From assembly GCF_014211915.1 (NCBI RefSeq), contig NZ_CP060039.1:2046001-2110000 (forward strand): a DNA stretch of 64,000 nucleotides. Reading direction: 5' to 3'. The DNA comes from Burkholderia cenocepacia. Lineage in GTDB: Bacteria; Pseudomonadota; Gammaproteobacteria; Burkholderiales; Burkholderiaceae. The first letter of the stretch is position 1; each line of letters starts with the position of its first letter. Below the pieces are notes generated by a model, which was not told the origin of the DNA, ran no database searches, and saw only the letters and a list, made by a program, of their open reading frames with translations. Positions 8,822 through 19,244 of this stretch are shown here, in pieces. The position numbers and the translations under genes are program-made.

Positions 8822-8878
8822 CATGGGCAGGCAGCGGGGCGGCTTGCGAAGCCGCACGCCGCCGCGTGCAGCAGGCCG

Positions 8879-10588
8879 TCAGGCCGGCTTGCCCCAGCTG
8901 TCGCGCAGCCCGACGATCCGGTTGAACACCGGCTTGCCCGGTTTCGAATCGACACGGTCTGCAACAAAGTAGCCGTGGCGCTCGAACTGCAGGCGCGTTT
9001 CCGGCGCGACGTCGCCGTTGCCCGGCTCGAGGTACGCCTGCACGATCTTCTTCGAATCGGGGTTCAGCGCCTCGAGGAAGTTCGCGCCGCCCGCGTCCGG
9101 GTGCGGCTCCTTGAACAGGCGGTCGTAGATCCGCACTTCGGCCGGCTGCGCGTGCTTCGCGCTGACCCAGTGGATGTTGCCCTTGACCTTGTACGTGTTC
9201 GCGCCTTCGGTGCCCGACTTGCTGTCCGGGAAGTAGTTGCAGTGCACGGCCGTCACGTTGCCGTCGGCGTCCTTGTCGAAGCCCGTGCACTCGATCACGT
9301 AGCCGTAGCGCAGGCGCACCTTGTTGCCCGGGAACAGCCGGAAATAGCCCTTCGGCGGATTCTCGACGAAGTCCTCGCGCTCGATCCACAGCTCGCGCGA
9401 GATCGGGAACGTGCGCACGCCGCGGTCCGGATGGTGCGGATGCACGGGCGCCGTGCAGGCTTCCTCGAGGTCTTCCGGATAGTTGTCGATCACGAGCTTC
9501 AGCGGATCGAGCACCGCGACCGTACGCGCGGCCTTGTCGTCGAGGTCGTCGCGCAGCGCGCCTTCGAAGATGCTCATGTCGATCCACGAATCGATCTTCG
9601 TCACGCCGATCCGCTCGCAGAACAGGTGAATGCTTTCCGGCGTGAAGCCGCGGCGGCGCACGCCGACGATCGTCGGCATCCGCGGGTCGTCCCAGCCGTC
9701 GACGTGGCCTTCGGTGACGAGCTGCAGCAGCTTGCGCTTGCTGGTGATCGCGTACGTGAGGTTCAGCCGCGAGAATTCGATCTGTTGCGGCAGCGGGCGC
9801 GTGAACACGCCGGCTTCCGCGAGTTCGTTCAGCACCCAGTCGTACAGCGGGCGGTGATCCTCGAATTCGAGCGTGCACAGCGAATGCGTGATGCCTTCGA
9901 GCGCATCCGAGATGCAGTGCGTGTAGTCGTACATCGGATACACGCACCATGCGTCGCCGGTGCGGTAATGGTGCGCGTAGCGGATCCGGTAGATCACCGG
10001 GTCGCGCATGTTCATGTTCGGCGACGCCATGTCGATCTTCGCGCGCAGCACGTGCTCGCCTTCCTTGAACTCGCCGGCCTTCATGCGGCGGAACAGGTCG
10101 AGGTTTTCTGCCGGCGTGCGATCGCGGAACGGCGACGGCTTGCCGCCTTCGGTCAGCGAGCCGCGGTTCGCGCGCATTTCGTCGGCGCTCTGGCTGTCGA
10201 CGTACGCCTTGCCGCGCTGGATCAGCAGCTCGGCGAACTCGTACAGCTTGTCGTAGTAGTCGCTCGCGAAATACTGGTGATCGACCGCGTCCTTGCGCCA
10301 GTCGAAGCCGAGCCAGCGCACCGCGTCGACGATCGAGTCGACGTATTCGACGCTTTCCTTTTCCGGGTTCGTGTCGTCGAAGCGCAGGTGGCACACGCCG
10401 CCGTAGTCGCGCGCGACGCTGAAGTTCAGGCAGATGCTCTTCGCGTGACCGATGTGCAGATAGCCGTTCGGCTCGGGCGGGAAGCGCGTTTCGACGCGGC
10501 CGCCCCATTTGCCGGTGCGGTTGTCGTCGTCGATGATGTTGCGGATGAAATTGGAAGCCGCGGGGGCGTCGTTGCGTTCGGTGCTCAT
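8879..10588 (-). CDS. glnS: Glutaminyl-tRNA synthetase
   Basis: 569 residues, close to the usual length (about 550-570). Charges tRNA-Gln with glutamine in the cytoplasm. Class I signature motifs are visible: [15 protein letters not shown] (HIGH motif) near residue 37-50 and a KMSKS-type loop ITSKRKL mid-protein. The C-terminal anticodon-binding beta-barrel region ([21 protein letters not shown]) is present. Monocistronic, with its own terminator downstream and a 254-bp gap to the divergent lipoprotein gene. Presence of a bacterial glnS fits a betaproteobacterium with direct Gln-tRNA charging. Confidence 0.97.
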   Translation of the reverse strand: MSTERNDAPAASNFIRNIIDDDNRTGKWGGRVETRFPPEPNGYLHIGHAKSICLNFSVARDYGGVCHLRFDDTNPEKESVEYVDSIVDAVRWLGFDWRKDAVDHQYFASDYYDKLYEFAELLIQRGKAYVDSQSADEMRANRGSLTEGGKPSPFRDRTPAENLDLFRRMKAGEFKEGEHVLRAKIDMASPNMNMRDPVIYRIRYAHHYRTGDAWCVYPMYDYTHCISDALEGITHSLCTLEFEDHRPLYDWVLNELAEAGVFTRPLPQQIEFSRLNLTYAITSKRKLLQLVTEGHVDGWDDPRMPTIVGVRRRGFTPESIHLFCERIGVTKIDSWIDMSIFEGALRDDLDDKAARTVAVLDPLKLVIDNYPEDLEEACTAPVHPHHPDRGVRTFPISRELWIEREDFVENPPKGYFRLFPGNKVRLRYGYVIECTGFDKDADGNVTAVHCNYFPDSKSGTEGANTYKVKGNIHWVSAKHAQPAEVRIYDRLFKEPHPDAGGANFLEALNPDSKKIVQAYLEPGNGDVAPETRLQFERHGYFVADRVDSKPGKPVFNRIVGLRDSWGKPA

Positions 10589-10842
10589 GCGGTTGGCGTC
10601 AGGGTTGTGTCGGCGCGTCGCGCCGGTTTAATCCTGTAATTCTACCTGACCGGGGTCCGTCCCGCGCGGCCTGCCGGTCGGCTGCCGTCGGTTCGCGATG
10701 TGTTTCGCAATATAGCGAGTGTGTGTCGGCTGTAACACGACGTAAATCGGATTGCCGGCACCGTTCGGGTTTTCCTATGATCGCTTTACCGATTCAATGC
10801 CGCCATTCGCAATTTTTGCCTGGCGGGAGGAAGCCAATAATC

Positions 10843-11052
10843 ATGATGAAGAAGACCACTTTTCTCGTTCGTACCGCGGTGATCGTCGCAGCCCTGTCGC
10901 AACTCGGCGCATGCGCGATGACACATACGCAGCGTAACGCCGGGATCGGCGCGGCCGCGGGCGGCGCGCTCGGCTACCTGATCACGGGCGGCCCGATCGG
11001 CACGGTGGCCGGCGCGGCGGCAGGCGGCCTGGTCGGCGCCGGCGTACGCTGA
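10843..11052 (+). CDS. Small glycine-zipper lipoprotein (OsmB-like)
   Basis: 69 residues from the ATG at 10843 (GGGAGGAAG about 10 bp upstream; a second ATG follows at 10846). A signal peptide ends in a lipobox (LGAC), so the protein is lipid-anchored after processing. The mature part is a Gly/Ala-rich helix pair (GIGAAAGGALGYLITGGPIGTVAGAAAGGLVGAG) with GxxxG spacing, as in OsmB/glycine-zipper envelope proteins. Such proteins are commonly stress-induced, but nothing here shows regulation. It is flanked by glnS (divergent) and a downstream hairpin. Confidence 0.75.
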   Translation: MMKKTTFLVRTAVIVAALSQLGACAMTHTQRNAGIGAAAGGALGYLITGGPIGTVAGAAAGGLVGAGVR

Positions 11053-11066
11053 TCTGCCACGCCGGC

Positions 11067-11089
11067 TGGCGCCCGCGACGCGGGCGCCA
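11067..11089. terminator. Hairpin after the glycine-zipper lipoprotein gene
   Basis: A perfect 10-bp stem (TGGCGCCCGC with GCGGGCGCCA) and a 3-base loop lies 14 bp after the stop. No T-run follows, so termination is probable rather than certain. Confidence 0.55.
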
Positions 11090-11247
11090 CTGCATGCCGG
11101 CCGGTCGTGACGCCTGCCTGAGCGCGTCACGACCCGCTCGAAGGTCACGCACATCCCCCGGATTTTGACAGGCACCATCAGGGAGAGGCGGGTGTGCGAC
11201 ACTGCGTCGACGCTACAACACGATTCCATTCGTCGACGAATCCTTCC

Positions 11248-11796
11248 ATGACCGACCCCGTCGTTTTCGTCCTGCCGGGCTATGCCAATTCGGGCCCGCT
11301 TCACTGGCAGAGCCGCTGGGAGCGCGCGGATGCGCGCTTCTCGCGGGTCGCGATGCCTGACTGGAACCGCGCATTCCGCAATGGCTGGTGTCTCGCGCTC
11401 GACCGTGCGGTCGAGGCGGCGCGTGGGCCGGTGCTGATCGCCGGCCACAGCCTCGGCACGCTGACCACCGTCTGGTGGGCGACCCGCTATGCACGCCCGG
11501 CCGCGCTCGCGAAAGTGCGCGGCGCGCTGCTCGTCGCGTTGCCCGATCCCGCCGGGCCGGTGTTTCCGGCAGAGGCACACGGCTTCGGCCCGGTGCCCCA
11601 CGAGCGGCTGCCGTTTCCCACCTGTGTCGTCGCGAGCAGCGACGATCCGTACGGTTCGCTCGCGTTCGCACGCGGCTGCGCGAACGCGTGGGGCAGCACG
11701 TTCCATGACCTCGGCCCGCGCGGCCACATCAACGCGGACAGCGGGCTCGGCGACTGGCCGCAAGCGCGCGGCTGGCTCGATGCGCTCGGGCGTTAG
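11248..11796 (+). CDS. RBBP9/YdeN-type serine alpha/beta hydrolase
   Basis: 182 residues, the usual size of the short alpha/beta-hydrolase family PF06821. The nucleophile elbow GHSLGT (Ser), an Asp in the SSDDPYGS strand and a His in GPRGHINADSG form a plausible catalytic triad. The N-terminal LPGYANSGPLHWQSRWE is characteristic of the family. Substrates are not known. The ATG at 11248 begins the first strand (VVFVLPGY); an in-frame start at 11194 would add a low-complexity leader and is less likely. Convergent with the CoA-transferase gene. Confidence 0.88.
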   Translation: MTDPVVFVLPGYANSGPLHWQSRWERADARFSRVAMPDWNRAFRNGWCLALDRAVEAARGPVLIAGHSLGTLTTVWWATRYARPAALAKVRGALLVALPDPAGPVFPAEAHGFGPVPHERLPFPTCVVASSDDPYGSLAFARGCANAWGSTFHDLGPRGHINADSGLGDWPQARGWLDALGR

Positions 11797-11892
11797 TCAG
11801 CCTGCCGGTCGGGCGCGGGTCGCGGCCGTGTGATCCCGTCGTTGCACGCCACGTGCGCCCGCAGCCGCCGCGACGCCGTCACCCGAATCGCG

Positions 11893-13113
11893 TCAGATCG
11901 CCTGTTTCGCCTTCAACGCGGCGATCCGCACGTCGTCGTAGCCGAGCATGTCGCGCAGCACGTCTTCCGTCTGCGCGCCGAGCAGCGGCGGGGCCGTGCG
12001 CGCGTCTGGCGGCGTCGCGCTCATCCGGATCGGGTTGCGCACGAGCTTCACGTCCGCGCCGCACGGGTGCGGCAGCGACACCTGCATCCCGCGCGCGACC
12101 ACCTGCTCGTTGTCGAACACCTCGTCGAGATCGTTGATCGGCCCGCACGGCACGCCGGCCGCCTCGAGCGCGCCGATCCAGTCGGCCTTGCCGCGCGCCT
12201 TCACCATCTCCGCGAGGATCGGCACCAGCGTGTCGCGGTGACGCACGCGCGACGGGTTCGTCGCGAAGCGCTCGTCGTCGGCCAGCTCGGGCCGGCCGCC
12301 GGCCTCGACGAACTTGCGGAACTGCCCGTCGTTGCCGACCGCGACGATGATCCAGCCGTCGCGCGTCTGGAACGTCTGGTACGGCACGATGTTCGGATGC
12401 GCGTTGCCCCAGCGCACCGGCGGCTTGCCGCTCGCGAGGAAGTTGGTGTTCATGTTCGCGAGCAGCGCGACCTGCACGTCGAGCAGCGCCATGTCGATGT
12501 ACTGGCCTTCGCCCGTGCGGTCGCGATGCGCGAGCGCGGCGAGCACGGCGATCGTCGAATAGAGGCCGGTCGCGAGATCGGCGATCGCGACGCCGGCCTT
12601 CTGCGGGCCGCCGCCCGGCTGGCCGTCGCGTTCGCCGGTGATGCTCATGAAGCCGCCGATCCCCTGCACGATGAAGTCGTAGCCCGCGCGGTGCGCGTAC
12701 GGCCCCGTCTGGCCGAAGCCGGTGACCGAGCAGTAGACGAGATCGGGCTTCACCGCCCGCAGCGAGTCGTAATCGAGCCCGTACTTCTTCAATTGCCCGA
12801 CCTTGTAGTTCTCGAGCACGACGTCGCTCTGCGCGGCGAGTTCGCGCACGATCTGCTGCCCTTCGGGCGTTGCGATGTCGATCGTCACCGAGCGCTTGTT
12901 GCGGTTCGCCGCGAGGTAGTACGCGGCCTCGGCGGTATCCGCGCCGTCCGCGTCCTTCAGGTACGGCGGCCCCCAGTGGCGCGTGTCGTCGCCGGCGCCC
13001 GGGCGCTCGACCTTGATCACGTCCGCGCCGAAGTCGGCAAGGGTCTGCGCGCACCACGGGCCCGCGAGCACGCGGGTCAGGTCCAGCACGCGGATATGGC
13101 TCAGGGCACCCAT
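11893..13113 (-). CDS. CaiB/BaiF family acyl-CoA transferase
   Basis: 406 residues from the ATG at 13113 (an AAAGGAG lies about 11 bp upstream; in-frame ATGs at 13134 and 13179 are alternatives). Class III CoA-transferases move CoA between organic acids. Family marks are VLDLTRVLAGPWCAQTLADFGADVIKVE at the N-terminus, the ARNNLLSVDL-like ANRNKRSVTID region, and the segment around IADLATGLY, where the catalytic Asp is expected. The LLDVQVALLANMNTNFL stretch is also typical. Substrate acids cannot be inferred because the neighbours are unrelated. Divergent from alaS with a 254-bp gap. Confidence 0.9.
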   Translation of the reverse strand: MGALSHIRVLDLTRVLAGPWCAQTLADFGADVIKVERPGAGDDTRHWGPPYLKDADGADTAEAAYYLAANRNKRSVTIDIATPEGQQIVRELAAQSDVVLENYKVGQLKKYGLDYDSLRAVKPDLVYCSVTGFGQTGPYAHRAGYDFIVQGIGGFMSITGERDGQPGGGPQKAGVAIADLATGLYSTIAVLAALAHRDRTGEGQYIDMALLDVQVALLANMNTNFLASGKPPVRWGNAHPNIVPYQTFQTRDGWIIVAVGNDGQFRKFVEAGGRPELADDERFATNPSRVRHRDTLVPILAEMVKARGKADWIGALEAAGVPCGPINDLDEVFDNEQVVARGMQVSLPHPCGADVKLVRNPIRMSATPPDARTAPPLLGAQTEDVLRDMLGYDDVRIAALKAKQAI

Positions 13114-13275
13114 CGTCGAATCGTCTCCTTTCATGGCGGGCCTGCGTTGTCGGGCAAGGCCGATTGGCATGCCGAGCATCTTAAGGCGAATCGGCCGCGC
13201 GGGTGGCCCAGGCGGCTCGTCCGGATGGCCGAGCCGCGTTGCCGGCGCTTTGCCCGGAAGCGGGCCCCGATCCCG

Positions 13276-13281
13276 TATAAT
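13276..13281 (+). promoter_or_regulatory. Candidate -10 box for alaS
   Basis: TATAAT, 86 bp before the alaS ATG. No good -35 hexamer at 16-18 bp spacing is visible; TTGCCC at 13250-13255 is 20 bp away. Confidence 0.45.
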
Positions 13282-13367
13282 CGATCGTTTCCGAATCCAT
13301 GCCGCCGCGCGCCCCGCCTGGGGCGCCGGCGTTTGAAGCCGTCTTTGCCAGACTGTCCCCGCACGCC

Positions 13368-15992
13368 ATGAAAGCTGCCGAAATCCGCGAGAAATTCCTC
13401 AAATTCTTCGAATCGAAGGGCCACACGATCGTCCGCTCGTCGAGCCTCGTGCCCGGTAACGACCCCACGCTGATGTTCACGAACTCGGGCATGGTCCAGT
13501 TCAAGGACGTCTTCCTCGGCACGGACCCGCGCCCGTACTCGCGCGCCACGACGGCGCAGCGCAGCGTGCGCGCGGGCGGCAAGCACAACGACCTCGAGAA
13601 CGTCGGCTACACGGCGCGCCACCACACGTTCTTCGAGATGCTCGGCAACTTCTCGTTCGGCGACTACTTCAAGCACGACGCGATCAAGTTCGCGTGGGAG
13701 CTGCTGACCACGGTCTACCAGCTGCCGAAGGACAAGCTGTGGGTGACCGTCTACCAGGAAGACGACGAGGCCTACGACATCTGGGCGAAGGAAGTCGGCG
13801 TGCCGACCGAGCGGATCATCCGGATCGGCGACAACAAGGGCGCGCGTTACGCATCGGACAACTTCTGGACGATGGGCGACACCGGCCCGTGCGGCCCGTG
13901 TACCGAAATCTTCTACGACCACGGCCCGGACGTGTGGGGCGGCCCGCCGGGGTCGCCCGAAGAAGACGGCGACCGCTACATCGAGATCTGGAACCTCGTG
14001 TTCATGCAGTTCAACCGCGACGCGCAGGGCAACATGACGCGCCTGCCGAAGCAGTCGGTCGACACCGGCATGGGCCTCGAGCGTCTCGCCGCGGTGCTGC
14101 AGCACGTGCACAGCAACTACGAGATCGACCTGTTCCAGAACCTGATCAAGGCCGCCGCGCGCGTGACCGAGATCAGCGACCTCACGAACAACTCGCTGAA
14201 GGTGATCGCCGATCACATCCGCGCGTGCTCGTTCCTGATCGTCGACGGCGTGATCCCCGGCAACGAAGGCCGCGGCTACGTGCTGCGCCGGATCGTGCGC
14301 CGCGCGATCCGCCACGGCTACAAGCTGGGCCGCAAGGGCGCGTTCTTCCACAAGCTGGTGGCCGACCTCGTCGCCGAGATGGGCACTGCCTATCCGGAGC
14401 TGAAGGAAGCCGAACAGCGCGTGACCGACGTGCTGCGCCAGGAAGAAGAGCGCTTCTTCGAGACGATCGAGCACGGGATGTCGATCCTCGAAGCCGCGCT
14501 GGCGGAGGTCGAGGCGAAGGGCGGCAAGGTGCTCGACGGCGAACTCGCGTTCAAGCTGCACGACACGTACGGCTTCCCGCTGGACCTGACGGCCGACGTG
14601 TGCCGCGAGCGCGGGATGACGGTCGACGAGCCGGCATTCGACGACGCGATGGCGCGCCAGCGCGAGCAGGCGCGCGCGGCCGGCAAGTTCAAGGCGACGC
14701 AAGGCCTCGAATACTCGGGCGCGAAGACCACCTTCCACGGTTACGAGGAAATCGCGTTCGACGACGCGAAGGTCGTCGCGCTGTACGTCGACGGCTCGGC
14801 CGTCAACGAGGTGAAGGCCGGCCAGGACGCGGTCGTCGTGCTCGACCACACGCCGTTCTACGCGGAATCGGGCGGCCAGGTCGGCGACCAGGGCGTGCTC
14901 GCGAACGCCGCGACGCGCTTCGCGGTGGCCGACACGCTGAAGGTGCAGGCCGACGTGATCGGCCATCACGGCACGCTGGAGCAGGGCACGCTGAAGGTCG
15001 GCGACGTGCTGCGCGCGGAAATCGACGCGCAGCGCCGCGCCCGCACCCAGCGCAACCACTCGGCCACCCACCTGATGCACAAGGCGCTGCGCGAAGTGCT
15101 CGGCGCGCACGTGCAGCAGAAGGGTTCGCTCGTCGACGCGGACAAGACCCGGTTCGACTTCGCGCACAACGCACCGATGACCGACGACGAAATCCGTCGC
15201 GTCGAGCAGATCGTCAACAATGAAATCCTCGCCAACGCGCCGGGCATCGTGCGCGTGATGCCGTACGACGAAGCGGTGAAGGGCGGCGCGATGGCGCTGT
15301 TCGGCGAGAAGTACGGCGATGAAGTGCGCGTGCTCGACCTCGGCTTCTCGCGCGAACTGTGCGGCGGCACGCACGTGCACCGCACCGGCGACATCGGCCT
15401 GTTCAAGATCGTCGTCGAAGGCGGCGTCGCGGCCGGTATCCGCCGCGTCGAGGCGATCACCGGCGACAACGCGGTGCGCTACGTGCAGGAGCTCGATGCA
15501 CGCGTGAACGAAGCGGCAGCGGCGCTGAAGGCGCAGCCGTCGGAACTGACGCAGCGGATCGCGCAGGTGCAGGACCAGGTGAAGTCGCTCGAGAAGGAAC
15601 TGGGCGCGCTGAAGTCGAAGCTCGCGTCGAGCCAGGGCGACGAGCTCGCGCAGCAGGCCGTCGAAGTGGCGGGCGTGTACGTGCTGGCCGCGACGCTCGA
15701 CGGCGCCGATGCGAAGACGCTGCGCGAAACGGTCGACAAGCTCAAGGACAAGCTGAAGAGCGCGGCGATCGTGCTGGCGGCCGTCGAAGGCGGCAAGGTC
15801 AGCCTGATCGCGGGCGTCACGCCGGACGCGAGCAAGAAGGTCAAGGCCGGCGAGCTCGTGAACTTCGTCGCGCAGCAAGTGGGCGGCAAGGGCGGCGGCC
15901 GTCCGGACATGGCGCAGGCCGGCGGCACCGAGCCGGCGAACCTGCCGGGCGCGCTGGCCGGCGTGAAGGGCTGGGTCGAAGAACGGCTCTGA
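13368..15992 (+). CDS. alaS: Alanyl-tRNA synthetase
   Basis: 874 residues, full family length. Domains in order: class II catalytic core (residues about 1-240, with [24 protein letters not shown] and the [13 protein letters not shown] segment), tRNA-recognition region, editing domain with the zinc/His-Cys motifs HSATH and [13 protein letters not shown], and a C-terminal coiled coil plus DHHA1 domain ending in [14 protein letters not shown]. It charges tRNA-Ala and clears mischarged Ser/Gly. The start at 13368 ([15 protein letters not shown]) is the conserved N-terminus; an upstream in-frame ATG at 13299 would add an unconserved leader. Two hairpins follow the stop. Confidence 0.98.
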   Translation: MKAAEIREKFLKFFESKGHTIVRSSSLVPGNDPTLMFTNSGMVQFKDVFLGTDPRPYSRATTAQRSVRAGGKHNDLENVGYTARHHTFFEMLGNFSFGDYFKHDAIKFAWELLTTVYQLPKDKLWVTVYQEDDEAYDIWAKEVGVPTERIIRIGDNKGARYASDNFWTMGDTGPCGPCTEIFYDHGPDVWGGPPGSPEEDGDRYIEIWNLVFMQFNRDAQGNMTRLPKQSVDTGMGLERLAAVLQHVHSNYEIDLFQNLIKAAARVTEISDLTNNSLKVIADHIRACSFLIVDGVIPGNEGRGYVLRRIVRRAIRHGYKLGRKGAFFHKLVADLVAEMGTAYPELKEAEQRVTDVLRQEEERFFETIEHGMSILEAALAEVEAKGGKVLDGELAFKLHDTYGFPLDLTADVCRERGMTVDEPAFDDAMARQREQARAAGKFKATQGLEYSGAKTTFHGYEEIAFDDAKVVALYVDGSAVNEVKAGQDAVVVLDHTPFYAESGGQVGDQGVLANAATRFAVADTLKVQADVIGHHGTLEQGTLKVGDVLRAEIDAQRRARTQRNHSATHLMHKALREVLGAHVQQKGSLVDADKTRFDFAHNAPMTDDEIRRVEQIVNNEILANAPGIVRVMPYDEAVKGGAMALFGEKYGDEVRVLDLGFSRELCGGTHVHRTGDIGLFKIVVEGGVAAGIRRVEAITGDNAVRYVQELDARVNEAAAALKAQPSELTQRIAQVQDQVKSLEKELGALKSKLASSQGDELAQQAVEVAGVYVLAATLDGADAKTLRETVDKLKDKLKSAAIVLAAVEGGKVSLIAGVTPDASKKVKAGELVNFVAQQVGGKGGGRPDMAQAGGTEPANLPGALAGVKGWVEERL

Positions 15993-16015
15993 TCCCTGAT
16001 CGTTGCACGACCGAT

Positions 16016-16042
16016 GCGATGCCGTCGCCCTGACGGCATCGC
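16016..16042. terminator. First hairpin after alaS
   Basis: A perfect 11-bp stem (GCGATGCCGTC / GACGGCATCGC) with a 5-base loop, 23 bp after the stop; no T-run follows. It probably acts together with the second hairpin. Confidence 0.6.
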
Positions 16043-16053
16043 GTGAATCGACG

Positions 16054-16087
16054 AACGACCCGATCGGCAGGCGCCGGTCGGGTCGTT
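16054..16087. terminator. Second hairpin after alaS
   Basis: A 15-bp stem (AACGACCCGATCGGC with GCCGGTCGGGTCGTT, one T-G wobble) and a 4-base loop, followed by TCGTTT. This is the likely terminator between convergent alaS and the LysR gene. Confidence 0.75.
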
Positions 16088-16139
16088 TCGTTTGTGCAGT
16101 CCATGCGCGTCGATCGATGCGGCGGCGCGCGCATAGGGG

Positions 16140-17054
16140 TCAGGCCGGCACGGTCACCGTTGGCGTTGTCATGTCCCCAGGCTGCCGCGCGGCGTCGGTG
16201 AGCGCATCGCGCAGCGCGGCGAGCGCCGCCGACGCATAGCCGCGCCGCCACCCGAGCAGCGTGTCGATGCCTTCGAGTTCAGGAATCGTGTGCGCGGCGA
16301 TGTTGCCGGTCTCCGGTTGCAGATCGAGCACCGAACGTGGCGCGACCGCGACGCCCGCGCCGGCCGCGACGCACGCGACGATCGCGTGATACGAGCCGAG
16401 TTCGAGCACCCGGGCCGGCTTCACGCCGTGCGCCGCGTACCACCGTTCGACGTACTTGCGATACGCGCAGCCGCGCTCGAACGCGATCAGCGTCGGCAGG
16501 ATCACGTCGCGCGGCGTGCGCACCGGCGGATGGCCGCGCGGCGTGAGCAGCACGAGATCCTCGCGGAAGATCGGCACCGTCTCGAACGTGTCGGGCAGCG
16601 TGTCCGGCTCGGGCGGCCGCGCAAACAGCGCGGCGTCGATCTCGAAGTCGCGCACGCGGTCGATCAGGCAGCCCGTCGTGCCCGTCAGCAGCTCGAGCGA
16701 CACGTCGGGCCACGCATGGTGGTAGCGCGCGAGGAGGGTCGGCAGCCGGCTCGCGGCCGTGCTTTCCATCGTGCCGAGCCGCAGCCGGCCGCGCGGCGTG
16801 TCCTCGCGCACCGCGTCGCGCGCCTCGTCGGCGAGCGCGAGCAGGCGCTCCGCATACGGCAGCAGCGTCTGCCCGGCTGGGGTCAGCACGAGCCGGCGGC
16901 CGTCGCGCACGAACAGCGCCGCGCCGAGTTCCTCTTCCAGCTGCTTGATGCGCGTCGTGACGTTCGACTGCACGCGATTGAGCTTGGCCGCCGCGCGCGT
17001 CACGCCGTTTTCGCGCACGACCGCCCGGAAAATCGCCAGCGCCGCCAGGTCCAT
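16140..17054 (-). CDS. LysR-family transcriptional regulator
   Basis: 304 residues, standard LysR length. N-terminal winged helix-turn-helix (residues about 1-60: FRAVVRENGVTRAAAKLNRVQSNVTTRIKQLEEELG) followed by a two-lobed substrate-binding domain. Divergent from the MFS gene with only about 66 bp between the starts, the classic arrangement in which the LysR protein controls the neighbour and itself from one shared region. The ligand is not deducible. Confidence 0.92.
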   Translation of the reverse strand: MDLAALAIFRAVVRENGVTRAAAKLNRVQSNVTTRIKQLEEELGAALFVRDGRRLVLTPAGQTLLPYAERLLALADEARDAVREDTPRGRLRLGTMESTAASRLPTLLARYHHAWPDVSLELLTGTTGCLIDRVRDFEIDAALFARPPEPDTLPDTFETVPIFREDLVLLTPRGHPPVRTPRDVILPTLIAFERGCAYRKYVERWYAAHGVKPARVLELGSYHAIVACVAAGAGVAVAPRSVLDLQPETGNIAAHTIPELEGIDTLLGWRRGYASAALAALRDALTDAARQPGDMTTPTVTVPA

Positions 17055-17120
17055 GATTCTCTCCGAGGGATGGGTCGATTCTTAATTATTCATTTTTCGA
17101 GAATGATTGGTCAAGTTAGG

Positions 17121-18440
17121 ATGGACCCATTCCGATTTCCGATCCGGCCGGCGCGCGACGCGCCCGCCCATGCCGCCATGTCCCGCTTCGATGCCCTGAC
17201 CGCCGCCGCCCGCGTGCTTTCGTCCGACCAGGCCGACCGCCGTGCCCGCGCGGCCGCGTTCGCCTGCATGGTCGGCCTGGCCGTCGTGCTCGGCGTCGGC
17301 CGTTTCGCGTTCACGCCGCTGTTGCCGCTGATGCTCGCGGACGGCTCGATCGGGCTGAATGGCGGCAGCTGGCTCGCGTCGGCGAACTACGCGGGGTACT
17401 TCGCCGGCGCGGTCAGTTGCGCGGCGCTGCGCGTCGCGCCGGCGCGAATGGTGCGCTTCGGGCTCGTCGCGACCGTGCTGCTGACCGCCGCGATGGGCGT
17501 CGGCCACCTGCTCCCGGTGTGGCTCGTCGTGCGTTTCGTCGCGGGCGTCGTCAGCGCATGGACGTTCGTGTTCGTGTCGCAATGGGGACTGCGGCGTCTG
17601 GCCGAGCTGGCTGCGCCCGAATGGAGCGGGGTGATCTACGCGGGGCCGGGCGTCGGCATCGTGGTGACGGGGCTGATCGGCAGTGCGCTGGCCGGGCAGC
17701 GTGCGTCGGTGGGCTGGCTGGGTTTCGCGGCGTTGTCGGCCGTCCTGTCGGTCGCGATCTGGCGCACGTTTGGTGTGGCGCCGGCCTCGGCGCACGCGCA
17801 GCCCACGCCGCCGGCTGCCGCGCCGCATGCGGCTACCGTCGCGCCCGCCACCCCGGCGGCGCGGGCCGACACGCGACGCCATCGCGCGGACGCCGCGTGG
17901 CTCGTCGTGCTCTACGGCGCTCCCGGCTTCGGCTACATCATCACCGCGACGTTCCTGCCGGTGATCGCGCGCGCCGCACTGCCGGCCGCCTCTCCTTGGC
18001 CGGACCTGTTCTGGCCGATGTTCGGCGCCGCGCTGATCGTCGGCGCGATCACCGCCGCGCGGCTGCCCGGGCACTGGGACAACCGGCTGCTGCTGGCGGC
18101 CGGCTGCGCGACGCAGGCGCTCGGCATCGCGGCCGGGATCGTGTGGCCGAACGCGGCCGGTTTCTCGATCGGCAGCGCGTTGCTCGGCCTGCCATTCACC
18201 GCGATCACGCTGTTCGCGATGCGCGAGGCAAGGCGTCTGCACGGCGAGCGCGCGGCCGGGCTGATGGGCTATGCGACCGCGTCGTACGGCGTCGGGCAGA
18301 TCCTCGGGCCGCTCGTCGCGGCGCCGCTGGCCGCGCGCTTCGGGTCGTTCACACCCGCGCTGTGGGTCGCGGTGGCCGCGCTGCTGATCGGCGCCGCCGG
18401 CTTCGCCGCGACCGCCGCACACGGGCGCAGGTCGCCCTGA
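17121..18440 (+). CDS. MFS transporter, YbfB/YjiJ family
   Basis: About 439 residues from the ATG at 17121 (AAGTTAGG just upstream), or about 420 from the ATG at 17178. Twelve hydrophobic segments are visible; the first, MVGLAVVLGVGRFAFTPLLPLML, carries the GxGRFAxTPxLPLM motif that marks the YbfB/YjiJ group. A low-complexity Ala/Pro/His loop lies mid-protein (around residues 225-250), as expected between the two six-helix halves. Likely an inner-membrane exporter or importer of unknown substrate, probably controlled by the divergent LysR gene. Confidence 0.85.
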   Translation: MDPFRFPIRPARDAPAHAAMSRFDALTAAARVLSSDQADRRARAAAFACMVGLAVVLGVGRFAFTPLLPLMLADGSIGLNGGSWLASANYAGYFAGAVSCAALRVAPARMVRFGLVATVLLTAAMGVGHLLPVWLVVRFVAGVVSAWTFVFVSQWGLRRLAELAAPEWSGVIYAGPGVGIVVTGLIGSALAGQRASVGWLGFAALSAVLSVAIWRTFGVAPASAHAQPTPPAAAPHAATVAPATPAARADTRRHRADAAWLVVLYGAPGFGYIITATFLPVIARAALPAASPWPDLFWPMFGAALIVGAITAARLPGHWDNRLLLAAGCATQALGIAAGIVWPNAAGFSIGSALLGLPFTAITLFAMREARRLHGERAAGLMGYATASYGVGQILGPLVAAPLAARFGSFTPALWVAVAALLIGAAGFAATAAHGRRSP

Positions 18441-18562
18441 CGCCGGTGGGGCCGGATCGTCTCGGGCGCGGGCAAACTCGCTAGAATGAAGCCTTTCCCG
18501 CGCCGAGCGGGTGTCCGACGCGGCCTGCAGGCCGATGCCCGGCGCTCGCCAGATCCCCATCG

Positions 18563-19099
18563 ATGACCACCGCCGACTACCGCTTTTGCCCGCGCTGCGC
18601 GAGCCCGCTGACCGAGCGTGCCGATCCCGACCATGAAGGCGGCCGCGTCCGCCAGGCCTGCCCCGACGACACCTGCGGCTACGTGCACTGGAACAACCCG
18701 CTGCCGGTCGTCGCCGCGATCGTCGAACTCGACGGCAAGATCCTGCTCGCGCGCAACGCCGCGTGGCCCGAAGGGATGTTCGCGCTGATCACCGGCTTCC
18801 TCGAAAACGGCGAGACGCCCGAGGACGGCATCGCCCGCGAGGTGTTCGAGGAAACCGCGCTGAAGGCCGAGCACGTGTCGCTCGTCGGCGTGTACGAATT
18901 CATCCGCAAGAACGAGCTGATCATCGCGTACCACGTGCGGGCGTCGGGCACGGTGTCGCTGTCGCCGGAACTGCTCGAATACAAGCTCGTCGATCCGCCG
19001 CTGCTACGCCCGTGGCGTGCCGGCACGGGTGTCGCGCTCGCCGACTGGATGCGCGCGCGCGGCCTCGATTTCGAATTCGTCGACCGGCCGGGGCAGTGA
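18563..19099 (+). CDS. Zinc-ribbon Nudix hydrolase
   Basis: 178 residues. An N-terminal four-Cys zinc ribbon (Cys9, Cys12, Cys33, Cys38) precedes the Nudix domain, a layout shared with NudC-type NADH pyrophosphatases and related short proteins. The Nudix box at residues 78-100 keeps Glu84, Arg92-Glu93 and Glu96-Glu97, but has Ala99 where Gly is usual. The SQPWPFPxS motif diagnostic of true NudC is not present, so substrate is open. It precedes the thioesterase and transporter genes on the same strand, with a 145-bp gap. Confidence 0.88.
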   Translation: MTTADYRFCPRCASPLTERADPDHEGGRVRQACPDDTCGYVHWNNPLPVVAAIVELDGKILLARNAAWPEGMFALITGFLENGETPEDGIAREVFEETALKAEHVSLVGVYEFIRKNELIIAYHVRASGTVSLSPELLEYKLVDPPLLRPWRAGTGVALADWMRARGLDFEFVDRPGQ

Positions 19100-19244
19100 C
19101 GCGCCGGCCTGCCCGCGGCGTGTCGTCCGCCGCGCCGCGCGCGATCGCGACGCGGCGCCGCGTTGCCTGCCGGCGCGCCGCGTGCTTCGGCCGCCGCGCG
19201 TCGTCCCCATCCTCATCGCTTCCATCGTCCTGAGCGCCATCGCC

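Noticed and set aside
13131..15878. A 915-codon open frame antisense to alaS
   Set aside because: It mirrors alaS codon bias in a high-GC genome, is rich in Arg, Val and His, and shows no domain; alaS itself is unambiguous.
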